Assembly (NCBI GenBank): GCA_900552145.1
Contig: URYW01000095.1
Location: 1 to 6,310, forward strand
Reading direction: 5' to 3'
DNA from: an uncultured Collinsella sp.
GTDB lineage: Bacteria > Actinomycetota > Coriobacteriia > Coriobacteriales > Coriobacteriaceae
DNA: 6,310 nucleotides
A program made the translations under genes and the position numbers. The notes below the pieces were generated by a model. That model saw only the letters and a list, made by a program, of their open reading frames with translations. It was not told the DNA's origin and did not search any database. The number at the start of each line of letters is the position of its first letter. Positions within the stretch are counted from its first letter, which is position 1. This document shows positions 1-6,310 of this stretch, piece after piece.

Positions 1-863
1 GAATGCTGGAGGAACTCGAGTTCGGGGCGAATCGTGCTGCCGGCCTTCTTATCGACCCGTCTAAGAACTTCGTAGGCACCGGTCTCGGAATTGCACCGCT
101 CGGCAGCGGCGAGGTCAATCGCGCTCACGATGCCTCAACCTGGCGTTATCGCATGAGCGACATCATCGACCAGCTCAACGAGGCGGGCACCGGTCTGCTC
201 GTCACGGTTGACGAGGTGGACCCGACACTCGACGAGATGATCCAACTCGCAGCCACGTATCAGCACTTTGTGACCGATGGGAAACGCGTCGCCTTGCTTA
301 TGGCGGGACTTCCCAACAACGTCTCTACGTTGCTGAACCACAAGACGGTCTCGTTCCTTCGCCGCGCCCAACAATATCATCTGGGTCGCATTGCCGACTA
401 TGACGTGCGCGAGGCCTTGATTCGCACAATCCAGGAAAACGATCGCCTGGCAGATGCTGGGGGAATCGATAGAGCCGTTCGCTCGATCTCTGGTTTTCCC
501 TTCCTATTGCAACTCGTAGGCTACCGTGCCTGGGATCTCACAAGCGATTCGAAGGAAATCTCGTCACGCGACTTTGACCTGGGAATCAAAATCGCGCGCG
601 ACGAGATGGACGACCGAATCCTCGCGGCAACCTATCGGGAACTCACTGCAGAGGACAAGCGATTCCTCATCGCCATGCTCGATGACGAGGAAGAGTCCAC
701 CACCGCCGACCTTGTCGAGCGCCTTAAGCGTTCGCCGCAGCAGGTCTCCCACTACCGACGCCGCATGATAGATGCCGGCATCATTGGAGAACGAGGACGA
801 GGGCTCGTCGCATTTGAATTGCCATTCTTCCGCGACTATCTCGCGACTCAATGCGTGAAATAG
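1..863 (+). CDS. AAA/Orc1-Cdc6-like P-loop ATPase with winged-helix tail, 5' end outside window
   Basis: This is the C-terminal 286 or so residues of an ATP-binding protein, related to the complete ATPase encoded at 3411-4529. Numbered from the ATG at position 3, Walker B is seen as LLVTVDEVD (D70, E71). A sensor-1-like MAGLPNN follows at 100-106, then the family motif FLRRAQ at 119-124, then a sensor-2-like helix (GFPFLLQLVGYRAW). A winged-helix DNA-binding domain fills about residues 215-283 (TTADLVERLKRS...HYRRRMIDAGII). No Walker A is present. In the paralogue Walker B lies 70 residues further from the N-terminus, so the true start is probably 70 or more codons left of the window, and the ATG at 3 is taken as internal. 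The gene ends convergently with the UvrA-like gene, 41 bp away. No function is assigned; ATP-dependent DNA binding is inferred from the fold. An N-terminally truncated relic cannot be excluded from this window. Confidence 0.85.
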   Translation, partial: MLEELEFGANRAAGLLIDPSKNFVGTGLGIAPLGSGEVNRAHDASTWRYRMSDIIDQLNEAGTGLLVTVDEVDPTLDEMIQLAATYQHFVTDGKRVALLMAGLPNNVSTLLNHKTVSFLRRAQQYHLGRIADYDVREALIRTIQENDRLADAGGIDRAVRSISGFPFLLQLVGYRAWDLTSDSKEISSRDFDLGIKIARDEMDDRILAATYRELTAEDKRFLIAMLDDEEESTTADLVERLKRSPQQVSHYRRRMIDAGIIGERGRGLVAFELPFFRDYLATQCVK

Positions 864-868
864 AAATC

Positions 869-901
869 AATGTGGCAAAGAGGCAGTCCCTTTATCACAT
901 T
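869..901. repeat. Degenerate copy of a palindromic REP-like repeat
   Basis: Arms of 16 nt, AATGTGGCAAAGAGGC at 869-884 and GTCCCTTTATCACATT at 886-901, surround one central base. They differ from perfect inverted symmetry at four positions, two of which would be G-U wobbles in a plus-strand transcript. The right arm matches the right arm of the copy at 4597-4629 at 14 of 16 positions. The repeat fills the 41-bp gap between two convergent stop codons. A hairpin here could hinder read-through in both directions, but no T-run follows on either strand, so it is not a standard intrinsic terminator. Confidence 0.7.
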
Positions 902-904
902 CGG

Positions 905-3418
905 CTATAGGTAGCGACCGGTGATGCTTGCGGGGCAGGCCGCGATGTCGCCCGGCGTGCCGGCGCAGACGATTTGCCCGCCGGCGTCGCCACCGCCCGG
1001 ACCCATGTCGATCACATAATCGGCGTTACGGATAAGGTCGAGGTCGTGCTCGATCACGACGACTGTGGCGCCCTTGGCAACGAGGCCGTCAAACACGCTC
1101 AGCAGCACCTGGACATCGAGCGGATGCAGGCCAATCGTGGGCTCGTCGAATACGAATACGGCATCATCCTGCACGCGGCCCATCTCGCTCGCGAGCTTAA
1201 GGCGCTGCGCCTCGCCGCCTGAGAGCGCCGGCGTAGGCTCACCGAGCGTGAGATAACCCAAGCCCAGGTCGTGCAAGGTCTGCAAGCGCGCCTGAACTTT
1301 CTTGAGCCCCACCGTAGCGTCGATAGCCTCGTCCACACTCATGTCCATGAGCTGCGGCAACGTCAGCAAGCTCCCGTCCTTACCCTCGCGATGGATATGC
1401 GAGGCGGCCTCGGCGTAGCGCGAACCACGGCATGCTGGGCAGATGATCTCGACGTCGGGCAAAAACTGCACGTCGAGCGATATCGAGCCCGTGCCGTCAC
1501 ACGTAGGGCAGCGCAAGGCGCCGGTGTTGTAGCTAAAGGCGCCCGCCTTGTAGCCGGCTGCCTTGGCCTCGGGCGTACGGGCAAAGGCGCGGCGCAGCTC
1601 ATCATGGATGTCGGCATAAGTCGCTACCGTCGAGCGCACGTTGGCGCCGATGGGCGTAGCGTCAATCAGGTTTGCGCGGGCAATACCCTCGGCATCGACC
1701 CAACGCACGTGCCCCGGCAGGCGCTCGCCAGCTGCCTGCGCCTTGAGTGCCGGGATGAGCGTCTCGAGCACCAACGTCGTCTTGCCCGAACCCGAAACAC
1801 CCGTAACCGCAACCAAGCGACCGCGCGGGATATCGACTTCGAGCGGCTTGACGGTATGGATGGCATCGGTCGCCATGCGGATATGGCCCTGGTCGAACAT
1901 TTCGTCGTCAGTCACCTGCGGACGCAAGCGCTTGGTCTCGGCGCGCAAAAACGGCGCGATGCGACTGCTCTGCGATTGCTCGACCTCGTCTACCGTACCA
2001 GCGGCGATCACATTGCCGCCGCCTGCTCCGGCAACGGGGCCCATCTCGACCAGATAGTCGGCTTCCGCCAACACACGTGTATCGTGGTCGACAACAACCA
2101 CGGTGTTGCCGTCATCCACCAGATCGCGCATCACGCCCACCAAGCCGTCGACATTGGCAGGATGCAAGCCGATCGAAGGCTCGTCCAGCACATAAAGCAC
2201 GCCTGTCGATCTGTTGCGCACCACGCGGGCGAGCTGCACGCGCTGGCGCTCACCCGTGGAGAGCGTGGCACCGGCGCGGTCGAGTGAAAGGTAATCGAGA
2301 CCCAGGTCGACCAGACGACGGGCCGCGCTCAAAAACGAATCGCAGATATCCGTCGCCATGGGCCGCATCTCGGCCGGCAAGGATGCGGGCACCCCGCGCA
2401 CCCACTCAATCGCCTCGCCCAATGTCATGGCCGCCGCCTGTGCCAGATTGATACCGCGTACCTGGGGCTGGCGTGCGGCCTCGGAGAGACGTGTGCCGCC
2501 GCAATCGCGGCATGGCCCCTCGCACAGAAAGCGCGCAACGCGCTTGAGCCCCTTATCGTCCTTAACTTTAGCGAGCGCATTCTCGACGGTATAGACGGCG
2601 TTGTAATAGGTAAAGTCGAGCGGCGTGGCGCCCTCACCGTTCTTGGGAACGTAGAGAATGTGCTTTTTAACCGCCGGGCCATGGAACACGATGTCGCGCT
2701 CTTGAGGTGTGAGCTGGTTAAACGGCACGTCGGTGCGTACGCCCATCTCGCCTGCCACCTGCTTCATCAGATCCCACATGAGCGTGCCCCAGGGAAGGAC
2801 TGCGCCCTCGTTGATGGTCTTTGACTCATCTGGCACCAGGCTCGCCTCGTCCACCTCGCGCATGACACCGGTGCCGCCACAGGTGGGGCATGCGCCGCCG
2901 CTATTGAAAGCCAAATCCTCGGCACTCGGCGCGTAGAACTCGCGGCCGCATGTCGGACACGTGAGCGACAGGCCCGCAGCTACGTTAAGGCTCGGCTCCA
3001 CACGCGCCCCGCAATGCGGGCACACGTGATGGGCGCAACGGCTAAAGAGCAGACGCAGGCTGTTGTTGAGCTCGGTCATGGTGCCAAAGGTCGAGCGCAC
3101 GCCCGGCACGCTGGGGCGCTGATGCAATGCGAGCGCCGCCGGCACGTGCAGCACCTCGTCCACCTGGGCGTGTTCGGCCTGCGTCAGACGACGGCGGGTA
3201 TAGGTGCTGAGCGCCTCAAGATAGCGACGCGAGCCCTCGGCATAAAGAACCCCCAGCGCCAGCGAACTCTTGCCCGAGCCCGACACGCCGGCAATGCCCA
3301 CGAGCTTTCCCAGCGGAATGTCGATATCGATGTCCTTGAGGTTGTGTACACGCGCGCCGCGCACCTCGATAGCCTGCGGGCTCATCTTCTGTTCCGTCAC
3401 CTTTATCACCCTACTCAT
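905..3418 (-). CDS. uvrA: Class II UvrA-like tandem ABC ATPase lacking the UvrB-binding domain
   Basis: An 837-residue UvrA-family protein, shorter than the usual 940 or so. The first ABC half has Walker A GVSGSGKS (44-51), a variant signature LSTGE (386-390) and Walker B VLYVLDEPS (407-415). The second has Walker A GVSGSGKT (540-547), signature LSGGE (732-736) and Walker B VFVFDEPT (754-761). Zinc-binding cysteine pairs are seen at 133/136, 154/157, 177/180 and 303/306, and a C-terminal finger CX2C-X19-CX2C at 637-663. After the RSTFGTMTE block (109-116) the chain runs within about 20 residues into the zinc module, so the roughly 110-residue UvrB-binding insert of E. coli UvrA is missing. 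This defines class II UvrA, which binds DNA but is not expected to load UvrB; some members, such as DrrC, protect drug producers. The start overlaps the upstream ATPase gene by 8 bp and lacks a clear Shine-Dalgarno site, so translational coupling is likely. ATG at 3385 (residue 12), with AGGTGA 11 nt upstream, is a possible alternative start. The symbol marks the family; the main repair uvrA is presumably elsewhere. Confidence 0.95.
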   Translation of the reverse strand: MSRVIKVTEQKMSPQAIEVRGARVHNLKDIDIDIPLGKLVGIAGVSGSGKSSLALGVLYAEGSRRYLEALSTYTRRRLTQAEHAQVDEVLHVPAALALHQRPSVPGVRSTFGTMTELNNSLRLLFSRCAHHVCPHCGARVEPSLNVAAGLSLTCPTCGREFYAPSAEDLAFNSGGACPTCGGTGVMREVDEASLVPDESKTINEGAVLPWGTLMWDLMKQVAGEMGVRTDVPFNQLTPQERDIVFHGPAVKKHILYVPKNGEGATPLDFTYYNAVYTVENALAKVKDDKGLKRVARFLCEGPCRDCGGTRLSEAARQPQVRGINLAQAAAMTLGEAIEWVRGVPASLPAEMRPMATDICDSFLSAARRLVDLGLDYLSLDRAGATLSTGERQRVQLARVVRNRSTGVLYVLDEPSIGLHPANVDGLVGVMRDLVDDGNTVVVVDHDTRVLAEADYLVEMGPVAGAGGGNVIAAGTVDEVEQSQSSRIAPFLRAETKRLRPQVTDDEMFDQGHIRMATDAIHTVKPLEVDIPRGRLVAVTGVSGSGKTTLVLETLIPALKAQAAGERLPGHVRWVDAEGIARANLIDATPIGANVRSTVATYADIHDELRRAFARTPEAKAAGYKAGAFSYNTGALRCPTCDGTGSISLDVQFLPDVEIICPACRGSRYAEAASHIHREGKDGSLLTLPQLMDMSVDEAIDATVGLKKVQARLQTLHDLGLGYLTLGEPTPALSGGEAQRLKLASEMGRVQDDAVFVFDEPTIGLHPLDVQVLLSVFDGLVAKGATVVVIEHDLDLIRNADYVIDMGPGGGDAGGQIVCAGTPGDIAACPASITGRYL

Positions 3419-4529
3419 GCCATAAAATGCGGTCGCGGATATACTCGCCCAGCATGGGCACGGTAAATCGGACGAGGCCGTATCCGGCAGCCTCGATGAC
3501 GCGCTCGCGAATCAGGCTTGCGCGATATTTACTCGCCCAGCTCTGAGTGCGATCGCAGCGCTCAATGATGTCCGCCATTCGCGTCGGTTTACCCTCGTCA
3601 ACCGCCATGGCCTCGATAAAGAGGCGCTGTGGACTGCGCAGCCCGTAATACAGGGGCGCGTCAACCGCTTCGTAGAACTCGGAGACGGCATCCGCATGGC
3701 CATCCTCGACATCGCGCCTTTCGATGACCTGCGAGCCACGCCGGACAGCAGACCGCCACATGTAATAGCCCACCAGCTGAACCATATAGGGATGCCCCAT
3801 GCTTTTGCGCGCCGCAAGGTCCGCCGTCTCCGCGTCAACGTAAAGACCAGCGTCTTTGACCGTCTGGATATACGAATCGCGCACCTTGGGCAAAGATATC
3901 GCCCCCAGCGTACGCTGCTGGGCACGCCGCAAAAACGTCACGCTCGGCTCTTCGAGCAGATCGTCAACCATACTGGGCAAGCCGGCGAACACCAGCGCAA
4001 GACCGCGCTGGTCGCTATCGGGCAAGCCCGTGGCATCCTGGTCTCCGAGCACCTGCTGATAGAGAACAGCAAGAGCCGCCAGTTCCTCGATAGACGCCGA
4101 TTGGGCCTCGTCAATCGCAAACAGTATGCCCTTGCCTGGACCGAGCTTCTTGAGGCGCTCGTTGACCAGCCCTCGCAACGTTTCGCCCTTTGCCCGCGCC
4201 GCCTCGACCGACATCCGGCCAAATGACGGCCCGAGCTCCATTGACGTCACAACGGGTTTATTCGAGCGAAGCGCGTCGGCCAAGCGGTCGCATAAGCCAA
4301 GCGAAGCGGAATCGGAGACAACCGCCCATCCGCGCTCGCTGGTTAGACGTTGCAGCTCCCGCAGGAGAACCGTTTTGCCACAGCCGCGGTTTCCCGTAAT
4401 GAGCATGAGCCTGCCCGGCGCTCCGGCGCCGTTATCGAGTCCTTCCTCGAAATCTTCGATGACCGACTCGCGACCGATGAGCATCGGAGGCCGCTTGCCA
4501 GCCGTGGGCTTAAAGGGATTTGGATTCAT
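3411..4529 (-). CDS. AAA/Orc1-Cdc6-like P-loop ATPase with winged-helix C-terminus
   Basis: A complete 372-residue soluble protein with no signal peptide or membrane segment. It opens with MNPNPFKPTAGKRPPMLIGR, the kind of leader (NPF.PT.G..PP.L.GR) seen in a family of actinobacterial 'ATP-binding proteins'. Walker A is GNRGCGKT (46-53), Walker B is ILFAIDEAQ (135-143; D140, E141), a sensor-1-like FAGLPS follows at 181-186, FLRRAQ at 199-204 (candidate arginine finger), and a sensor-2-like segment GHPYMVQLVGYYMW at 245-258. A winged helix occupies about 295-365. The layout resembles Orc1/Cdc6 and the archaeal-type ATPases near STAND proteins, pointing to an ATP-switched DNA-binding protein; the partner and target are unknown. 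The start is fixed by AGGAGG five bases upstream and by the conserved leader. It is the first gene of an operon with the UvrA-like gene, whose ATG overlaps its final codons. The gene at 1-863 is a paralogue. Family placement is firm, the cellular role is not. Confidence 0.93.
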   Translation of the reverse strand: MNPNPFKPTAGKRPPMLIGRESVIEDFEEGLDNGAGAPGRLMLITGNRGCGKTVLLRELQRLTSERGWAVVSDSASLGLCDRLADALRSNKPVVTSMELGPSFGRMSVEAARAKGETLRGLVNERLKKLGPGKGILFAIDEAQSASIEELAALAVLYQQVLGDQDATGLPDSDQRGLALVFAGLPSMVDDLLEEPSVTFLRRAQQRTLGAISLPKVRDSYIQTVKDAGLYVDAETADLAARKSMGHPYMVQLVGYYMWRSAVRRGSQVIERRDVEDGHADAVSEFYEAVDAPLYYGLRSPQRLFIEAMAVDEGKPTRMADIIERCDRTQSWASKYRASLIRERVIEAAGYGLVRFTVPMLGEYIRDRILWHE

Positions 4530-4534
4530 GTCGG

Positions 4535-4540
4535 CCTCCT
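4535..4540 (-). promoter_or_regulatory. Shine-Dalgarno site of the ATPase gene
   Basis: On the minus strand this reads AGGAGG, a full match to the anti-Shine-Dalgarno core, with five bases (CCGAC) before the ATG at 4529. It decides the start codon of the ATPase gene and contrasts with the weak site before the downstream UvrA-like gene. Confidence 0.85.
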
Positions 4541-4544
4541 CGGA

Positions 4545-4594
4545 TTGGCAAACCTTGGCAATAGTTATACCAACTTGTACCGAGTTATACCAAT
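4545..4594. repeat. Five short repeats at exact 10-bp spacing in the operon promoter
   Basis: On the plus strand successive 10-mers begin with TT at 4545, 4555, 4565, 4575 and 4585: TTGGCAAACC, TTGGCAATAG, TTATACCAAC, TTGTACCGAG and TTATACCAAT. The first two share TTGGCAA; the last three share TT(A/G)TACC. The clearest pair is AGTTATACCAA, found twice 20 bp apart (4563-4573 and 4583-4593). Spacing close to one helical turn puts all units on one face of the DNA, as in arrays of operator half-sites. The AGTT-N5-AACT shape at 4563-4575 faintly resembles GntR-type operators, but no regulator is encoded nearby in the window. Confidence 0.5.
4564..4593 (-). promoter_or_regulatory. Candidate sigma-70-type promoter of the ATPase-uvrA operon
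   Basis: On the minus strand a -35-like TTGGTA (4593-4588) and a -10-like TATAAC (4569-4564) are separated by 18 bp. Transcription would begin near 4557, giving a leader of about 27 nt before the ATG, with the AGGAGG inside it. Both boxes lie inside copies of the same direct repeat, TTGGTATAACT, so a protein binding that repeat would cover the promoter. This is a pattern-based prediction without experimental support. Confidence 0.5.
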
Positions 4595-4596
4595 AG

Positions 4597-4629
4597 CATG
4601 TGACAAAGGAACTGTCCCTTTGTCACATG
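4597..4629. repeat. Near-perfect palindromic REP-like repeat overlapping a stop codon
   Basis: Two 16-nt arms, CATGTGACAAAGGAAC (4597-4612) and GTCCCTTTGTCACATG (4614-4629), flank a single T and differ at one position. In a minus-strand transcript that position is a G-U wobble, so a long hairpin can form. The right arm contains the stop codon (TGA, 4625-4623) and last sense codon (ATG) of the GTPase gene. A degenerate copy lies at 869-901. I recall similar palindromes as dispersed repeats in Coriobacteriia, possibly spread by RAYT-type transposases, but no transposase is in the window. No T-run follows on the minus strand, so it is not a typical terminator, although it may stabilise the mRNA 3' end. 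Confidence 0.8.
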
Positions 4630-6310
4630 TGGCCGAAAAACTCGGCGTCTGCTGCTCGCCAGGGGCGAAAGGTGGCGGGATCGACCTTTACGTGCGCCGT
4701 GGCGGGGACGTCGTGCCACTTGACGGTGTAGCCGGCGCCATGAGAGCAGAAGACCAAGTCGGGCGTATTGGGCAGATCGGCCTCGGGCTTATAGGCGGCC
4801 GCCTCAATTACGCGCTCAGCATCATGACAGGGCGCGTGGCCGGCAAACTCCAGGTACAGATGCCCGCGGCCACTCGTATAGGCAGCCACCTCCAGCGCGT
4901 AATCCTGCACTTCGGATGCCGGCACGCGGCCCATGAGCTTGGCGCGGTCTCCCGCCATCGTCGGCGGCTCGTACTCGGCCCCCATACGCGTAGCATCCGA
5001 AAGCGCCCGGCCCACACACTCCCCCGGCACCTCGAGCTCAAAGTGGTACCACGGCTCCAACAGCACCGCCGCGCCCGCCTCACGCGCCTGCATGAACCCC
5101 TGGCGAATCGCGCGGTACGTGGCCTGGCGAAAATCGCCGCCCTCGGTGTGTTTGGCATGCGCACGGCCGCCCGTGAGCGTAATGCGCACATCGGTGACGG
5201 GCGAGCCAGTCAGCACGCCCAGGTGATCGCGCTCCATGGCGTTGGTGAGTGTCAAACGCTGCCAGTTAAGATCGAGCTCGTCGGTCGAGGCCACGATACC
5301 AAACTGCACGCCCGAGCCCGCCGGCAACGGCTCCAGACGTAGATGCACCTCAGCATAGTGACGCAGTGGCTCAAAGTGGCCCACGCCCTCGACCGGCTGC
5401 GAAATAGTCTCCTTATAGAGGATGCCGCCGGGCTCAAACTCGACCGCAAGGCCAAAACGATCGGCCAGCACTCGCTGCACGACCTCGAGCTGCACGGCGC
5501 CCATCAACTGCAAATGAATCTGCTCAAGATGAGTGTTCCAGCTTACGCCGAGCATGGGATCTTCGTCCGCCAACTCAGTCAGTGCTTTGAACACCGCGTG
5601 GACATCGTGTTCGCCCGGAAGCACCGTATAGGTGAGGACCGGCGCAATGACGGGCGCATCGCACGCGGGCTCCGCGCCCAGGGCATCACCCGGGCGAACG
5701 TGCACGAGACCCGTCACGGCGCAGATGCCGCCAGCAGCAACTTCTTGGGCAAGCTCGTATTTCTCGCCGTTATAGATGCGCACCTGGTCGATCTTTTGCT
5801 CCCACGCCTCGGCACCGGAACGTCCGCCAATCACCTGCTTGGCATGCAGCGTGCCGCCGGTCACTTTAACCCAAGCCAAGCGCTCGCCGCGGTCCCCGCG
5901 GCTGACGCGATAGACGCGGGCGGCAAACTCCGGGAGCCACGCCTGTTCGCGCATCAGCGCGCATATACCATCCAACAGCTCGTCCACGCCTTGGTCCTTG
6001 AGCGCCGAGCCGACAAAGCAGGGAAAGAGCTTGCGCTCGGCGACCAACCGCGAAAGCGTGGCAGTCGAAAGCTCCCCTGCGTCGAGAAACTCGTCGAGCG
6101 CCGCCTCATCCAGCGCTGCAGCGTCCTCCTGAACGGCACCGCCCGCCAACAGTTCATTGGCATCCAGGCACCCCTCGGAGAGACGCCGCCCCAGCTGTGC
6201 CAGCAAAACATCTCGACCAGGATTCTCCAAATCGATCTTGTTGATAAAGATGAACGTCGGGATGTCATAGCGCGCAAGCAGGCGCCACAGGGTTTCGGTG
6301 TGCCCCTGTA
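4623..6310 (-). CDS. EF-G/Tet(M)-like translation GTPase, N-terminus outside window
   Basis: The visible 561 residues, read from the first full codon at 6308, belong to the EF-G superfamily and match the Tet(M) ribosomal protection layout best. The G4 motif NKID is at visible residues 23-26 and a G5-like GSALK at 100-104; G1-G3 (P-loop and switches) lie beyond the right edge, about 105 residues by comparison with Tet(M). Domains II and III follow, then domain IV with PLPAGSGVQFG and HTEGGDFRQATYRAIRQG, and domain V from LLEPWYHFELEVPGE. The C-terminus has VFCSHGAGYTVKW, which I associate with chromosomal Tet(M)-like paralogues of unknown role rather than proven resistance proteins. It probably acts on the ribosome as a GTP-dependent factor. 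The frame is open to the edge, so the apparent TTG start at 6230 is not real. The stop codon lies in a palindromic repeat. Tetracycline resistance cannot be claimed from this sequence. Confidence 0.92.
   Translation of the reverse strand, partial: QGHTETLWRLLARYDIPTFIFINKIDLENPGRDVLLAQLGRRLSEGCLDANELLAGGAVQEDAAALDEAALDEFLDAGELSTATLSRLVAERKLFPCFVGSALKDQGVDELLDGICALMREQAWLPEFAARVYRVSRGDRGERLAWVKVTGGTLHAKQVIGGRSGAEAWEQKIDQVRIYNGEKYELAQEVAAGGICAVTGLVHVRPGDALGAEPACDAPVIAPVLTYTVLPGEHDVHAVFKALTELADEDPMLGVSWNTHLEQIHLQLMGAVQLEVVQRVLADRFGLAVEFEPGGILYKETISQPVEGVGHFEPLRHYAEVHLRLEPLPAGSGVQFGIVASTDELDLNWQRLTLTNAMERDHLGVLTGSPVTDVRITLTGGRAHAKHTEGGDFRQATYRAIRQGFMQAREAGAAVLLEPWYHFELEVPGECVGRALSDATRMGAEYEPPTMAGDRAKLMGRVPASEVQDYALEVAAYTSGRGHLYLEFAGHAPCHDAERVIEAAAYKPEADLPNTPDLVFCSHGAGYTVKWHDVPATAHVKVDPATFRPWRAADAEFFGHM

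Noticed and set aside
3..5. ATG at the left edge as the start of the first ATPase gene
   Set aside because: A start here would leave the protein without Walker A. The paralogue has 70 more residues before Walker B, so this is more likely an internal methionine in a gene cut by the window.
864..904. Intrinsic bidirectional terminator between the convergent genes
   Set aside because: A hairpin can form, but the stem is imperfect and no run of T follows on either strand. It is better explained as a copy of the palindromic repeat.
1271..2287. A 338-codon open frame on the plus strand, antisense to the UvrA-like gene
   Set aside because: It lies wholly inside a gene with clear conserved motifs. 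Its translation has no recognisable domain and a skewed composition rich in Arg, Ala and His, typical of an antisense frame in high-GC DNA.
3696..4226. A 176-codon open frame on the plus strand opposite the ATPase gene
   Set aside because: It is antisense to the Walker B and sensor region of a clear ATPase and its product resembles nothing known to me.
869..4629. A composite transposon or CRISPR-like arrangement
   Set aside because: Only two repeat copies, 3.7 kb apart, with no transposase, integrase, Cas gene or target-site duplication visible in the window.
4350..5342. A 330-codon open frame on the plus strand spanning the promoter region and two minus-strand genes
   Set aside because: It crosses the ATPase start, the promoter and the palindrome and then runs antisense to the GTPase gene. 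No domain or ribosome binding site supports it.
6228..6230. TTG as the start codon of the GTPase gene
   Set aside because: The frame continues upstream to the window edge and encodes the conserved GTPase G4 motif NKID immediately before this codon, so TTG is an internal leucine.

Overview
The window is high-GC bacterial DNA, densely coded, with almost no intergenic space. It holds four protein genes, two of them cut by the window edges. Gene content, codon choice and a palindromic repeat built on GTGACAAAGGGAC/GTCCCTTTGTCAC suggest a gut actinobacterium of the class Coriobacteriia, perhaps a Collinsella relative. That assignment rests on recollection of similar genomes, not on a marker gene, so it is tentative.

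Layout from left to right. (1) 1-863, plus strand: the C-terminal part of a P-loop ATPase of the AAA/Orc1-Cdc6-like type with a winged-helix tail. Its Walker A half lies to the left of the window. (2) 864-904: a short gap between convergent genes, filled by a degenerate copy of a palindromic repeat. (3) 905-3418, minus strand: a UvrA-family tandem ABC ATPase of 837 residues that lacks the UvrB-binding insert (class II UvrA). (4) 3411-4529, minus strand: a complete 372-residue ATPase, paralogous to gene 1, which overlaps the start of the UvrA gene by 8 bp. (5) 4530-4622: its promoter region, with 10-bp-phased repeats, a candidate promoter and a strong Shine-Dalgarno site, followed by a near-perfect copy of the palindromic repeat. 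(6) 4623-6310, minus strand: most of a translation GTPase of the EF-G/Tet(M) superfamily. Its stop codon lies inside the palindrome, and its P-loop end lies to the right of the window.

The central unit is the two-gene operon of ATPase then UvrA-like protein (905-4529, minus strand). It is translationally coupled and bracketed by two copies of the same palindrome. The ATPase belongs to a family known as 'ATP-binding protein' in actinobacteria, with no assigned function that I know of. Class II UvrA proteins are linked in other organisms to tolerance of DNA-binding drugs rather than to standard UvrABC repair. A joint role in DNA-damage or drug tolerance, or in defence, is an inference from gene order only. 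A second member of the ATPase family sits just beyond the left repeat in opposite orientation, so one copy may derive from the other by duplication, or both may belong to a variable locus. The GTPase gene appears to be a chromosomal Tet(M)-like paralogue and should not be read as proof of tetracycline resistance.
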